Shown here piece by piece: positions 35,411-45,494 of a DNA stretch of 64,000 bases; positions within the stretch are counted from its first letter, which is position 1, and each line of letters begins with the position of its first letter. Both the position numbers and the translations under genes were made by a program. This DNA comes from Paenibacillus sp. XY044 (GTDB lineage Bacteria; Bacillota; Bacilli; Paenibacillales; Paenibacillaceae), in contig NZ_NQMO01000007.1 of assembly GCF_002257645.1 (NCBI RefSeq), forward strand, positions 1-64,000. Reading direction: 5' to 3'. The notes beneath the pieces were generated by a model that was given only the letters and a program-made list of their open reading frames with translations, was not told where the DNA came from and searched no databases.

Positions 35411-37747
35411 ATGAAATTCTTCGTCAAACCATCCAGCATGAAATCAGGCGTCCGCCTCAATTGGAACCGCTTTAAATCAAAATTGCTCATGACCTACACA
35501 TTATCTTACATACTCATTTTTTTGGTTCCGCTTTCAAGCGTCACTTTCATCATCTATAGCAACGCGACGGCCAATCTGCGTTCCGAGATCGAGCAGTCCA
35601 ACGTCAACCAGTTGAACCAGGTGAGGCTATCCATCGACAATCAGATAACCAATCTGCTGGAGACCGCCAGCAACATCTCGTTCGACGAACATCTCACCAA
35701 GTTCATGGTCTCCCATCCGTACTACAGCCGTGACGCCATTGCCTCACTGGCACGTTACAAGACCAACAACACGATACTGGCGGAGCTGTTTCTCTACTAT
35801 CACGGCGACGATCATATCTACTCCGATCTAGGGATGACCGACCTCGACCACGTCTTCGACCACATCTTCCACTTCGAGCACTGGCAGCCGGAGGAGATTA
35901 AGCAGGCGCTAAACGAAACGGCGTTCGGCACCGTTCGTCCGGCCGAAATTGTCACCGTGAACTCTCGCGGAGAATCCATGCTGGCGATGCTAGTGCCGAT
36001 CAAGACCAACGATCCATACCCGTATGGCACCGTACTCTATCTCATCAAAGAAGCCCAGATGACCGGCGTCATGGATTCGATCCTAAACGACTTCTCCGGG
36101 AGCAGCTACATCTTCTCGAGTACTGGCAAAGTGTTGACGGCCAACTACCGAGGCGACGCCGTGCGCGGCCACGACTTGACGTCACTGGCCGCGCTCGATC
36201 CTGGTATCCACAGCATGAAGATGGGAGGAGAGTACTATTCAGTCGTCACGGTCAAGTCCCAAGTCAACGGCTGGACGTACGCCACGGCCATTTCCAGCTA
36301 CCAGTTCTTCGAGCAGGTCGGCCAGATCCGAACGATCATCCTGCTCGTCTTCGTCTTCACTGCACTGACAGGCATTGTCGTGGCGATACTGCTCGCCACT
36401 CGGCAATACCACCCGATCCGCGACTTGCTGGAGTTCGCTTCGCTGCAAAACGGTGTTAAGGAAACACCGGAGAACCGGAACGAATGGGACTGGATCAAGC
36501 AAACCATTCATGATTACCACGCCCGTATCGACATGCAGGAGCCGTTCGTGCGCAACCAATGTCTCATGCTGCTGTTCAAGCATGGCAAACCGGACGATCC
36601 CGAGATCGAGCGGATGATAGTCCAGTCCGGACTGAAACTGCCTGAGCAAGCCCGCTGCTTCACGATCATCCTAAGCTTGGACGAACAGAGCCGCGACGAG
36701 CAGTCTTGGGAAGATCAGCAGGCGCTGCGTGCCTGGCTCCATCAGTTGGATCTGCCCGAACTTCAAGCTCGAATCAACAGCGTCGAGCTCTCCGTCACCC
36801 ATCAAATGGCCCTTATGGTGACGCTGCTCCCGTCGGAGGAGGACGACGAGGCGAACCGCGTACGCTTGGTTGTCGACGAGCTCGATGAGCGGTTGGCGGA
36901 ACGGCTGCCCAAGCGGCCCAATCTAGGCGTCGGCACCATTTACGAAGACTTGGCTGGGCTAAACCACTCCTTTCTCGAAGCTGCCTCGGCCCTCGAGCAG
37001 CGGATGCGGACGGTCAGCGGTCGAATCGCTTACTTCGAGGAGCTGACGGAGTTGTCGGCATCCGCCATCTCCGGCGAGAGCTACTGGATTCCCAAAAAGT
37101 GGCTGCTCAAGCTGGAACAGAGCCTCAAGCAAGGCAACGAAGCCACGGCACTCCAATTGATTGCAAACATGATGCAGAAGATCAAGCGAGAGACGTTGCC
37201 CTTCGGTTTGCTCCGCTGTCAGTGCTTCGACGTGCTCAACTCCCTGCTGCGGACCGCCGCCGAGCTAGGCTTGGACGAGTTGCGCGGCGATATCTCGTCG
37301 CTGCACGCCTTCGATACGCTTGAGGGACTGGAGAACAAGCTCAGCTCGCTTGCGATGCGAATATGCCATGCAGCCACGAACCAGATCGAGACGGTACAGC
37401 CTGCGCTCATGGACGAGATCGTCACCTACGTCGAACAGAACTATGCAGACTATACGCTCAGTCTGGAGCATATCGCCCTCAAGTACGATACCTCCACTTC
37501 ATATCTGAGCCGCAGATTCAAAGAGAAGATCGGCTACAACTTTACCGAGTACATCTGGCAGCGCCGGCTCAAGGAAGTCGTACGCCAGCTTATCCACACC
37601 AGCGCTCTGCTCAAGGATATCATCGAGCGTGTCGGCTATCTGGATGCGCCGAACTTCATCCGCAAATTCAAGAAGGAAACCGGCTTCACCCCTGGCCAAT
37701 ACCGCAAGCTGCACAGCACGGGTGGCCCGTTCCTAGGGGAGGAGTAA
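35411..37747 (+). CDS. Membrane-anchored AraC family sensor-regulator
   Basis: A 778-residue transcription factor of the type that controls sugar-transport operons in Paenibacillus. Two membrane helices (about 28-50, TYTLSYILIFLVPLSSVTFI, and about 300-322, TIILLVFVFTALTGIVVAIL) bracket an extracellular Cache-like sensor. The C-terminal 100 residues carry both AraC helix-turn-helix motifs (LEHIALKYDTSTSYLSRRFK and LLKDIIERVGYLDAPNFIRK). GGGAGGTCATC precedes the ATG. Codon usage is strongly GC-rich compared with the flanks. It is convergent with the sugar-binding lipoprotein gene and the GH130 relic, which it probably controlled. Confidence 0.92.
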   Translation: MKFFVKPSSMKSGVRLNWNRFKSKLLMTYTLSYILIFLVPLSSVTFIIYSNATANLRSEIEQSNVNQLNQVRLSIDNQITNLLETASNISFDEHLTKFMVSHPYYSRDAIASLARYKTNNTILAELFLYYHGDDHIYSDLGMTDLDHVFDHIFHFEHWQPEEIKQALNETAFGTVRPAEIVTVNSRGESMLAMLVPIKTNDPYPYGTVLYLIKEAQMTGVMDSILNDFSGSSYIFSSTGKVLTANYRGDAVRGHDLTSLAALDPGIHSMKMGGEYYSVVTVKSQVNGWTYATAISSYQFFEQVGQIRTIILLVFVFTALTGIVVAILLATRQYHPIRDLLEFASLQNGVKETPENRNEWDWIKQTIHDYHARIDMQEPFVRNQCLMLLFKHGKPDDPEIERMIVQSGLKLPEQARCFTIILSLDEQSRDEQSWEDQQALRAWLHQLDLPELQARINSVELSVTHQMALMVTLLPSEEDDEANRVRLVVDELDERLAERLPKRPNLGVGTIYEDLAGLNHSFLEAASALEQRMRTVSGRIAYFEELTELSASAISGESYWIPKKWLLKLEQSLKQGNEATALQLIANMMQKIKRETLPFGLLRCQCFDVLNSLLRTAAELGLDELRGDISSLHAFDTLEGLENKLSSLAMRICHAATNQIETVQPALMDEIVTYVEQNYADYTLSLEHIALKYDTSTSYLSRRFKEKIGYNFTEYIWQRRLKEVVRQLIHTSALLKDIIERVGYLDAPNFIRKFKKETGFTPGQYRKLHSTGGPFLGEE

Positions 37748-37764
37748 TTCTCCCGACATGAAAG

Positions 37765-37810
37765 AAGCTGTCCCCCGTTTATCGACGTTAAGGACAGCTC
37801 CTATTTTTTC
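37765..37810 (+). terminator. Terminator of the AraC sensor gene
   Basis: AGCTGTCC pairs with GGACAGCT and is followed by CCTATTTTTTCT. It lies 18 bases after the stop. Confidence 0.85.
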
Positions 37811-37841
37811 TTCTAGCCTTGCGGTAAACTTACAATTTCGG

Positions 37842-38640
37842 CTCGTACAATATGTACGCCAGCAGCTCATTCAGCGGAACGGTCGCCACCGTAATAGATG
37901 TACAGCTGGCAATCCTTCACGACATACCGGTCGGGAAGTTGACGATCGGGATCTGGTAGCTGAACTTCTCGTAATACGTCTCCGTCTCTATGATGAAATA
38001 ATGCGTCCGGGCTATGATTTTCTCCGGGTTGTCCAGAATCGAATAGCATTGCTCCGACCTCGGTGACGACTTACTTGGTCGTTGATGCCATGGTAGAGCG
38101 CGAGCCAGCCTTTATCGGTCTTGAGGTCTTGATGGGCGGTTTCGAGCCCGCCGAACTTGCGGGATTCCCAGGCAATGGGTTCTCAACTTCAGCCAAGAGC
38201 TTCTGCATGTCTTAGTAAGCAGCGCCGCTGACTCATGATCCAATCTCATTGTATTCAGCAAGCTATAGATCGGCCGGTTAATCAATGCCAGCGCAAACTC
38301 GATGTCCAACTGCAGCCTTTCCTCCCGTGCATCGAGCAGTGGGATGAACCAGTAGTTGCGGTCAAGTCCGTGGTATGGCGATACGTCGATATCAAAGGAG
38401 CATTTCTCCGGTGCCGTAGTATACAATTCCGTATCCTCGTGCGGCCAGTCCGCTGGAAGTGCTACCGACTAGCGGAGGAAGTTGGTGGTGCCTGCGCCTC
38501 CCGTAAGCCGTTCGATCGGGCGTTCCTTCTCCTACTGGTGTTTTACATAGACGCCTTAAGCGATGTAACGGATCTCCCGGACGGCTCATTCCTCGATCAA
38601 TCAATTTCTTGTTCGTTCACTGTCCGTAGTCAAGAAATTG
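37842..38640 (-). pseudogene. GH130 family glycoside phosphorylase, broken
   Basis: Pieces in different minus-strand frames read in order GYGIVYYGTGEMLL and YTTAPEKCSFDIDVSPYHGL, then KTDKGWLALYHGIND, DNPEKIIARTHYFII, QIPIVNFPTG, YVVKDCQLYIYYGG and VPLNELLAYILYEPK. The KGWLALYHGIND and final LYIYYGG motifs are those of GH130 mannoside phosphorylases/hydrolases. At least five frameshifts show it is dead. It sits directly downstream of the sugar-binding lipoprotein gene, consistent with a former mannooligosaccharide operon. Confidence 0.75.
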
Positions 38641-38779
38641 GATAAAGCGGGTAAAACGTTTCAATACGGTCCCTCCTGAACTTTCATCCCTCAGGGAAAC
38701 TCATACGTATTTCTAGATTTGAAAGATAACTCTCCGACAGCGGGAACTCTCTGAAAGTTTTCGGGCGATGATAAGGTCT

Positions 38780-40396
38780 TTAGCTAGCCTTCCAGCGGTC
38801 GTAGGCAGCTTGGTAAATTTCAGCCATGCGTTCGCCGCCCATCTTTTTGATGGTATCGACATATTTGTCCCATCCCGAAAGCGGTTCGGCACCGGTGACG
38901 AACTTGGCTTCCATCTGACTCAAGTACGTGTTGAGGTCGGATGTCATGGTCGTTACCTCAGCTTGTTCTTCTGGCGTCAGGAACAGCACTGGGTACGGTA
39001 TGCGGGCTCCGCGGTCGAGAAGTTTGGTCTTGGTCTCGTTGGCGACCCAGGCATCCACGGAACCCAGCAGGCCCTTATCGATTTCCGGCAGGTTGATCGT
39101 CGGGGCGGGTATGCCGTAGTTCGGCGTAATTTTGGAGCGGTATTCCTCGCGATCGCCGCCGTCCGGTACTGGCAGATATTCTTTCACATAGTTGGTCTTG
39201 TCCGTGTATTTCCACAGGACGCCTTCCGGTCCTTTGTTGAACAAGGTTGCGCCATCAATGGAGTAGGCATAGTCTACCCAGCGCATGGAAGCTTCAGGCG
39301 ACGGATTCGTCTTGGAGATGGCGAATGCGCCGGGGTTGACACCCTTGTTTTTGGAGATGGCCGGTTTATCCACGAAGTCGCTTTTCACCGGGTTGAACAT
39401 GGGGTCGTTGGTGTTAGGTTCTTCGCCCATCATTTGGAAAGCGGTCCAGGCCGAGAACAAGCCGAGCTGATTGTTCCGCGCTTTGGCCTCGCGCTGCTCT
39501 GCCGTTTGCGAGAAGCTCTCGTGATCCAGCAAATTTTCGTTCCACAGACGGTTCAGGTAAGTCAGGTATTCCTTATAGCCCGCTTCGATCGGGGTATAGT
39601 GAACCTTATCTTTGTCGTCTACATAAATCTCTTCATCATAGATGCCGAAGGCGCCGAGCAGCCAAGTGCGGATATCTCGCAGGCTATTGCCGGGAGAAGC
39701 GGAGGACAGCGGAATTTCGTCGGGCTTGCCATTCTTGTTCGGATCTTCATTCTTGACCCGCTTCAGGTACGTATACAGCTCCTCGGTCGTTTCCGGCAGC
39801 TTGGTGATCCCGAGCGCTTTCAGGTAATCGCCGTTGTACCACAGCGGGTTACGGTACCAAGGCTGGTTGAATTCTATGACCGGCAGCGCATAGATGTGGC
39901 CGTCCGGCGCGGTTATCGATTTACGGATATCAGGGTTCTGATTGAGAATCTTTTTGACGTTGGGCGCGTAGCCGCCATCGATCAGGTTCTCGAGCGGGAG
40001 GAGAATACCCTGTTCGCCGTAATTCATTTGCTCCGCAGGCGTCAAATTGGCCGCATAGAAAATATCCGGAAAAGTGCCGCTTGCGAATACGAGATTCTTC
40101 TTCGTTTCAAATGAGTTCTTTGGCGCATTTTGAAATTCCATGTGTATTCCCGTTAATTTCTCCATTTCCTGGAACACAAGCATTTTGTCCCATTGTTGTA
40201 TACCGACATCGGGTCCCATCATCATGAGCGACAGTGGCTCTTTGACCACAGGGAATCCTTCCTTGCTCACGTTGTCCGCAGCGGCGCTCGGCTTGTTGCC
40301 TTCCGTCTCTTTCTCTGTCGAGCCGCAACCGGATAACACACTGGCCACCAAAGCGACCGCAAGTAGCAGATTCAACCCTCTTTTTCTTGTTTTCAT
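38780..40396 (-). CDS. Extracellular sugar-binding lipoprotein (LipO-type, ABC transporter)
   Basis: A 538-residue lipoprotein. The signal peptide ends in the lipobox VLSGC with Cys24, and the mature part is a family 1 solute-binding protein (YNGDYLKALGITKLPETTEE, NEDPNKNGKPDEIPLSSA, the calcium-type DPNKNGKPDE loop). AAAAGGAGGAGC precedes the ATG. It should capture an oligosaccharide for an ABC importer, but only a stump of a permease gene remains upstream and a dead GH130 gene downstream, so the gene may be an intact survivor of a decayed operon. GC-rich like the neighbouring AraC gene. Confidence 0.9.
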   Translation of the reverse strand: MKTRKRGLNLLLAVALVASVLSGCGSTEKETEGNKPSAAADNVSKEGFPVVKEPLSLMMMGPDVGIQQWDKMLVFQEMEKLTGIHMEFQNAPKNSFETKKNLVFASGTFPDIFYAANLTPAEQMNYGEQGILLPLENLIDGGYAPNVKKILNQNPDIRKSITAPDGHIYALPVIEFNQPWYRNPLWYNGDYLKALGITKLPETTEELYTYLKRVKNEDPNKNGKPDEIPLSSASPGNSLRDIRTWLLGAFGIYDEEIYVDDKDKVHYTPIEAGYKEYLTYLNRLWNENLLDHESFSQTAEQREAKARNNQLGLFSAWTAFQMMGEEPNTNDPMFNPVKSDFVDKPAISKNKGVNPGAFAISKTNPSPEASMRWVDYAYSIDGATLFNKGPEGVLWKYTDKTNYVKEYLPVPDGGDREEYRSKITPNYGIPAPTINLPEIDKGLLGSVDAWVANETKTKLLDRGARIPYPVLFLTPEEQAEVTTMTSDLNTYLSQMEAKFVTGAEPLSGWDKYVDTIKKMGGERMAEIYQAAYDRWKAS

Positions 40397-40539
40397 ACGA
40401 GCTCCTCCTTTTGATGCTGTTGATTTATTTTAAACGGAGATGGGGGGTTCCCCAAAAATCGAATGCCCGACCCAGTTGTAATAAATGTTCATCCGGTTTG
40501 AGAAAGAGCCCGATCTTCGGTTATTTGTGCACGGAATCG

Positions 40540-40625
40540 CTAGCCCTCCTCCGATCCGATCATCACCCCCTCCACGAAATATCGTTGCAGGAACGGATAA
40601 ACGGAGATGATGGCAGCGTGGAGAC
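40540..40625 (-). pseudogene. Carbohydrate ABC permease C-terminal stump
   Basis: The minus strand ends HAAIISVYPFLQRYFVEGVM then IGSEEG-stop, the typical C-terminus of MalG-type sugar permeases. A frameshift near 40610 joins it to AVIIVSTLP. Everything upstream is missing. It lies 140 bases before the lipoprotein gene on the same strand. Confidence 0.75.
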
Positions 40626-40639
40626 AATGATGACAGCCT

Positions 40640-41326
40640 ATTTCACTAACGAGGAATCTACGGATGAACAGCCGCATGTTGGTACAATCCCTCATGAAAT
40701 TCGCTGGCTGCAGACCCGATCCACTTGATAATGTGAATCAGAATCCCCGAGGATGGGCTCGCCATAACAGCGAGGAAGATAAAATGCGGCCCATAAGTGT
40801 CCGTTGTGCAAGCGCATTCATTTCCTTCTTGCCCCGTTCATGCATCACATTCTAAGATATCCGGTGGAAAATAGTAAATATGTCGAATATGAATTGTCAT
40901 GTCAATAAGCCCGTCATGCTAGGCATGACAAGGCTTTCAGCATTCGGTCTATGGTGCCCGAATTGTCGTTGCATAGGGCGAAATATGTTGTATATTACCG
41001 CCATTTCACACGCAAATCATACATATTTTGCTTTGATGCGGGATATAAAACAGACATTAATCTCTGACGTCCTTCCATTTGGTATTTCTGGATTGTCACA
41101 TATTCGATAGTCATCGTCATATTGCTGCTCGATCCGACCGCGTCTCCCAACTAAAACATCACATGAGGTACCCAATCGCATAGCCGCTCGTCAGCACCCG
41201 GCCGACCAATTCAAAGCGCCGCCGCAATTACGTTCTAGGAGGCCCTCGGCTCTACCGGCGTTCAGTTCAATATTTGCTATATATAGAAGATTCGCCGCCT
41301 TATTGAGCTGTTTTAGGGATTTGCTG
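40640..41326. other. Gene-free stretch
   Basis: No gene is recognisable on either strand over nearly 700 bases. Short frames (for example minus strand ELVGRVLTSGYAIGYLM near 41165-41215) look like coding debris. A palindrome GTCATGCTAGGCATGAC occurs near 40914. Confidence 0.4.
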
Positions 41327-41508
41327 TTAGTTCGGCGTAGGACGCTGTAAAACCGAAAAAAAGTCTGCGTACAGATTGAGATGCTTCTCTAGCAAATGTT
41401 CTACATTGTCGGGCGAATTATAAGCGTTGATATGAGCGAATATGTAGGTCGTCTCAATATTCCCGAGCGCTTCCTCCAGTTTTTCCGAACGGCTCCCCGC
41501 TTCTAAAG
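41327..41508 (-). pseudogene. Unidentified protein C-terminal fragment cut by repeat
   Basis: About 60 codons read LEAGSRSEKLEEALGNIETT, YIFAHINAYNSPDNVEHLLE and KHLNLYADFFSVLQRPTPN-stop. The composition is convincingly protein-like, but no family is recognised. It has no start; the frame ends where repeat copy 5 begins. Confidence 0.5.
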
Positions 41509-41516
41509 TTGATAAT

Positions 41517-41589
41517 CCTTATCAACCACGGTTTACCATATATGCTCTTGTCTTTTTCGGCAAACGATATATGTTCTTGTCGTCATACA
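41517..41589 (+). repeat. TGTTCTTGTC modular repeat, copy 5 (hairpin module deleted)
   Basis: TTGATAATCCTTATCAACCA, then TTTACCATATATGCTCTTGTC, TTTTTCGGCAAACGATATAT and GTTCTTGTCGTC followed by ATACA. The module between the two TGTTCTTGTCGTC copies of a full element is absent, as expected from recombination between them. Confidence 0.85.
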
Positions 41590-41894
41590 TATATATTTTC
41601 ACTAACTTTGTTCATTTCTTGCCTAATCCTTATGAGATAGTTATGATAAGGTGATTGTATGACATGTACAATTCGCTTACTTTACCGGTTACTGCAACAA
41701 GATTCATGTGGGATGATACATAAACACTTTTTTCATAAATTCTCCATCTTGATCTAACTGAGTATAATAGGATAACGCTATTGAGACTTATCCCTATATT
41801 ACAGATGTATCTGCCAGTCCCGACAATAGTGCTGGATTTTTTTAATATGTCAGGAGTTATTCCCTGAAAAGACCAAACCAATGGAGTGAATTCG

Positions 41895-42569
41895 ATGATC
41901 CACATACTAGTTGTCGAAGATGACCGGCATGCCAGAAGGCTGCTTGAAACCGTACTGAAACGCGAAGGTTACCTGGTTGCTACTGCTGAAGACGGTGTTA
42001 AGGCCATGGGTATACTCGAACAGCAGCATATCGACCTCATCATCCTTGATATTATGATGCCAAACATGGACGGATACGAATTTGCCAAGGAACTCCGGGA
42101 TGCCGGCAGCCTAATTCCGATTCTGATGGCTACAGCCAAGCATCTCCCGGAAGATAAGAAGAAGGGCTTCCGCCTCGGGACCGACGATTATATGACCAAG
42201 CCAATCGATACTGAAGAGATGCTGCTCCGGATTGGGGCACTGCTCCGCCGTTCCCAGATTGCAAGCGCCCGCAAGCTGGTTGTAGGCAAGGTGATACTGG
42301 ATTACGATGCCTTGACAGTCACGCGTGGCGAAGAGAAGCAGACTCTTCCGCAAAAAGAATTTTACCTGCTGTACAAGCTACTGGCTTATCCGGACCGCAT
42401 CTTCACTCGCATTCAGCTGATGGACGAAATTTGGGGGATGCAAAACGAAAGCACGGATACTACAGTCAACGTACATATCAACCGCCTGCGGAAACGGTTT
42501 GAAGGATATTCTGAGTTTGAACTGGTATCCGTTCGAGGCCTCGGATATAAGGCGGTACGGATTCAATGA
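41895..42569 (+). CDS. OmpR/VanR family response regulator
   Basis: A 224-residue response regulator. The receiver domain has the acidic pair in VVEDDRH, the phosphorylated Asp52 in LIILDIMMP and the conserved Lys in MTKPID. The C-terminal winged helix (residues 130-224) ends SVRGLGYKAVRIQ, typical of OmpR proteins. TGGAGTG lies 8 bases before the ATG; a GTG nine bases upstream was not chosen. Its stop overlaps the start of the histidine kinase gene by four bases. The ABC exporter behind them is the likely target. Confidence 0.95.
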   Translation: MIHILVVEDDRHARRLLETVLKREGYLVATAEDGVKAMGILEQQHIDLIILDIMMPNMDGYEFAKELRDAGSLIPILMATAKHLPEDKKKGFRLGTDDYMTKPIDTEEMLLRIGALLRRSQIASARKLVVGKVILDYDALTVTRGEEKQTLPQKEFYLLYKLLAYPDRIFTRIQLMDEIWGMQNESTDTTVNVHINRLRKRFEGYSEFELVSVRGLGYKAVRIQ

Positions 42570-43621
42570 GCAGATTGGGAATATGGATCAAAGAAAAAAT
42601 CACTCTGTCGTTCTTATTCTCACTAATGGTTTTCATTATTTTCCTCATTACCGTTGTGATTACCGGCATACTGTTTGTTCTGGCGCATTTTTTGGGACTG
42701 TTAAATGATGAATTCACCCAGGGCGGAATTGTACTGCCCATCATTATTTTAATATCCTGTATTATTATTGGAACCACGATATCCAGTTTTGCCAGCCGCA
42801 GAATGGTCAAGTCCGTCCGCGAATTCATCGAAGCTATCCAGCGACTGGCTGCCGGCGACTTTTCCACGCGTCTGCATATGAAGAGTCCTCCAGAATACCG
42901 AATTCTGTCCGATAACTTTAACCGTATGGCTGAGGAGCTCGGCGGCATCGAGATTTTGCGCGCCGACTTCGTGAACAATTTCTCACATGAATTCAAGACC
43001 CCCATTGTCTCTATCAAAGGTTTTGCCGAAATCCTCAAGTACGATGATCTCACCAAAGAAGAACGTGACGAATACCTCGATATCGTCATCGAGGAATCCG
43101 CCAGACTCGCCGCACTGGCCTCCAATGTACTAGAGCTGTCGAAGATTGAGACACAGACCATTCTGACGGACAAACAAAAGGTTAACGTCGGAGAGCAAAT
43201 CCGTCAGTGCGTATTGCTGCTAACCACCAAGATGGAGAAAAAACATCTATCCCTTGATCTTAACCTTCATGATTATGCCTTGTCCGGCAACAAGGAACTG
43301 CTCAATCAGATCTGGCTTAATCTGCTAGATAATGCGATCAAGTTCACACCTGAGCATGGAATGGTTACTATCGAGATGAAGCGTATCGCAGGATCACTGG
43401 AATTGGTATTCCGCAACACCGGAAGCGGGATCGATCCGGAGACCGTCCCCAGAATCTTCGATAAATTCTATCAAGCGGATAGGTCACACTCGACGGCGGG
43501 CAACGGTCTCGGCCTAACCATTGTGCAGCAAATCGTGAACCTTCATGGCGGGAGAATTGTCTGCGAGAGTGATCCTATCCAAGGAACTGAGTTTATCATC
43601 ACATTGCCGTCCGAAGCATAA
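42566..43621 (+). CDS. Sensor histidine kinase
   Basis: A 351-residue membrane kinase. Two helices (about 12-42 and 55-76) enclose a very short outside loop of about 13 residues, so it probably senses at the membrane like intramembrane-sensing kinases linked to peptide-antibiotic exporters. HAMP, then the phosphorylated His141 in NFSHEFKTPIVSIKGF, and an ATP-binding domain with NLLDNAIKF and GNGLGLTIVQQI follow. It overlaps the regulator gene by ATGA. Antimicrobial-peptide or envelope-stress response is an inference from this layout. Confidence 0.93.
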   Translation: MSRLGIWIKEKITLSFLFSLMVFIIFLITVVITGILFVLAHFLGLLNDEFTQGGIVLPIIILISCIIIGTTISSFASRRMVKSVREFIEAIQRLAAGDFSTRLHMKSPPEYRILSDNFNRMAEELGGIEILRADFVNNFSHEFKTPIVSIKGFAEILKYDDLTKEERDEYLDIVIEESARLAALASNVLELSKIETQTILTDKQKVNVGEQIRQCVLLLTTKMEKKHLSLDLNLHDYALSGNKELLNQIWLNLLDNAIKFTPEHGMVTIEMKRIAGSLELVFRNTGSGIDPETVPRIFDKFYQADRSHSTAGNGLGLTIVQQIVNLHGGRIVCESDPIQGTEFIITLPSEA

Positions 43622-43678
43622 ACAAAGCTTTGAAAGAACCGCGAGGTTTTTTTAAAAGCTTTTTCTTTTTTCAGAAAA

Positions 43679-43699
43679 GTTTATGTTCAGTTTATGTTC
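43679..43699 (+). promoter_or_regulatory. Tandem response-regulator site before the exporter
   Basis: GTTTATGTTC occurs twice in a row with an 11-base period, the spacing usual for two OmpR-type monomers on one face of DNA. TACTAT about 8 bases downstream could be the -10 of the exporter promoter, so the site would cover the -35. Confidence 0.7.
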
Positions 43700-43742
43700 T
43701 TCCGTTACTATACAAACATCATCACATAAAGGAGTCAAACAT

Positions 43743-45494
43743 ATGGTCAAATTACTCAAATATTTGAATCCGAAGGAATGGGCTCTCTTCGGCACCAGCC
43801 TCTTCTTTATCATTGCCCAGGTGTGGCTGGATCTGGAATTACCTAATTACATGAGTGAGATTACTCGACTGGTACAGACACCAGGAAGTGAAATGAGCGA
43901 AACCATGGCCACTGGTGGCTGGATGCTGCTCTGTGCACTCGGTAGTGTGGCGACCTCGATCGTTGTAGCCGGTATCGCTGCCCGGATCGCTGCCAACTTC
44001 TCTTCCCGGTTACGCTCCAGGCTGTTTGATAAGGTGCAATCCTTTTCCATGGAGGAAATCAACAACTTTTCAACAGCCAGCCTGATTACCCGCTCAACCA
44101 ATGACATTACCCAAGTGCAAATGCTGATTGTCATCGGATTGCAGCTGCTCGTGAAGGCTCCAATCCTTGCGGTATGGGCACTACTCAAGATTACCGGAAG
44201 GAGCTGGCAGTGGTCGTTGGCGACCGGTATTGCCGTTGGTGTGCTCATATTGATCGTAGGCATTTGTGTCGTGCTTGTGCTGCCGAAGTTTCAGAAGCTG
44301 CAGCAGCTGACGGATAACCTTAACCGGGTATCTAGGGAGAACCTGACTGGACTACGTGTCATCCGTGCATATAATGCGGAAGGTTATCAGGAAGACAAGT
44401 TCAGCGAAGCCAATGATACGCTTACCCGGACAAACCTGTTTGCGAACAACGTACTAGCCGTGCTTATGCCGAGCATCACCATGATTATGAGCGGTCTGAG
44501 TCTCGCCATTTATTGGGTAGGCGCGGTACTGATCCAATCTGCCGATGCTAGCGCCAAGATGGGGCTGTTCTCGGATATGATTGTCTTCTCCTCTTATGCC
44601 ATTCAGGTGGTTATGGCTTTTATGATGCTGATTATGATCTTTATTCTGATGCCGCGCGCCCAAGTCTCAGCCAAACGGATCAATGAAGTACTGGATACTA
44701 AGCAAAGCCTGATAAACGGATCGCTGACCGCCTCCTCATCCAAACTAGTTGGCGAGGTTGAATTCAGAAATGTTAGCTTTAAATACCCCGATGCGGATGA
44801 ATATGTCCTCAAAGACATTAGTTTTAAGGCCAAAAAAGGGGAAACAGTTGCCTTCATCGGATCGACTGGCTGCGGTAAGAGTACCGTTGTCAACCTCATT
44901 CCTCGCTTCTATGATGTTACCGAAGGCGAGGTGCTCGTAGACGGTATCAATGTCAATCAATACGAACATAGCTCGCTCCGCAACAAGATGGGTTATGTTT
45001 CCCAGAAGGCGGTACTGTTCGGCGGGACGGTGACTTCCAATATCGCCTTTGGTGATAACGGCACCGATGTTTCCACTGATGTGGTGGATGCGGTATATAC
45101 CTCCCAGGCTTCAGATTTCGTTGAAAAAATGGAAGGCAACTATGATGCGCACATTGCCCAAGGCGGATCGAATCTCTCCGGTGGTCAGAAGCAGCGGCTA
45201 TCCATTGCCCGGGCCATCGCCCGCCGTCCAGAAATTCTGATCTTTGACGATTCCTTCTCAGCGCTCGATTACAAGACAGACCGTAAACTGCGCAGCGAGC
45301 TGAAAAAGGATGCCGGTGGAACCACAATGCTGATTGTCGCCCAGAGGATCGGTACCATTAAGGAGGCAGACAAAATTATTGCGCTGGAAGACGGGCGTAT
45401 CGCCGGCATAGGCACACATGAGGAATTGATGGATAGCTGCAGCGTTTATCAGGAAATTGCTTATTCACAGTTGTCCAAGGAGGAGTTGGCCTAA
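43743..45494 (+). CDS. ABC exporter half-transporter with degenerate ATPase site
   Basis: A 583-residue ABC exporter: six membrane helices, then an ATP-binding domain with Walker A GSTGCGKST near 372, signature LSGGQKQRLS near 477 and Walker B ILIFDDSFSALD. The catalytic glutamate after Walker B is Asp and the switch histidine is Gln (IVAQRIGT), so this half carries the degenerate site of a heterodimer. AAAGGAG stands before the ATG at 43743. The stop overlaps the next gene by one base. With the two-component system it resembles BmrCD/YheIH-type drug exporters. Confidence 0.93.
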   Translation: MVKLLKYLNPKEWALFGTSLFFIIAQVWLDLELPNYMSEITRLVQTPGSEMSETMATGGWMLLCALGSVATSIVVAGIAARIAANFSSRLRSRLFDKVQSFSMEEINNFSTASLITRSTNDITQVQMLIVIGLQLLVKAPILAVWALLKITGRSWQWSLATGIAVGVLILIVGICVVLVLPKFQKLQQLTDNLNRVSRENLTGLRVIRAYNAEGYQEDKFSEANDTLTRTNLFANNVLAVLMPSITMIMSGLSLAIYWVGAVLIQSADASAKMGLFSDMIVFSSYAIQVVMAFMMLIMIFILMPRAQVSAKRINEVLDTKQSLINGSLTASSSKLVGEVEFRNVSFKYPDADEYVLKDISFKAKKGETVAFIGSTGCGKSTVVNLIPRFYDVTEGEVLVDGINVNQYEHSSLRNKMGYVSQKAVLFGGTVTSNIAFGDNGTDVSTDVVDAVYTSQASDFVEKMEGNYDAHIAQGGSNLSGGQKQRLSIARAIARRPEILIFDDSFSALDYKTDRKLRSELKKDAGGTTMLIVAQRIGTIKEADKIIALEDGRIAGIGTHEELMDSCSVYQEIAYSQLSKEELA

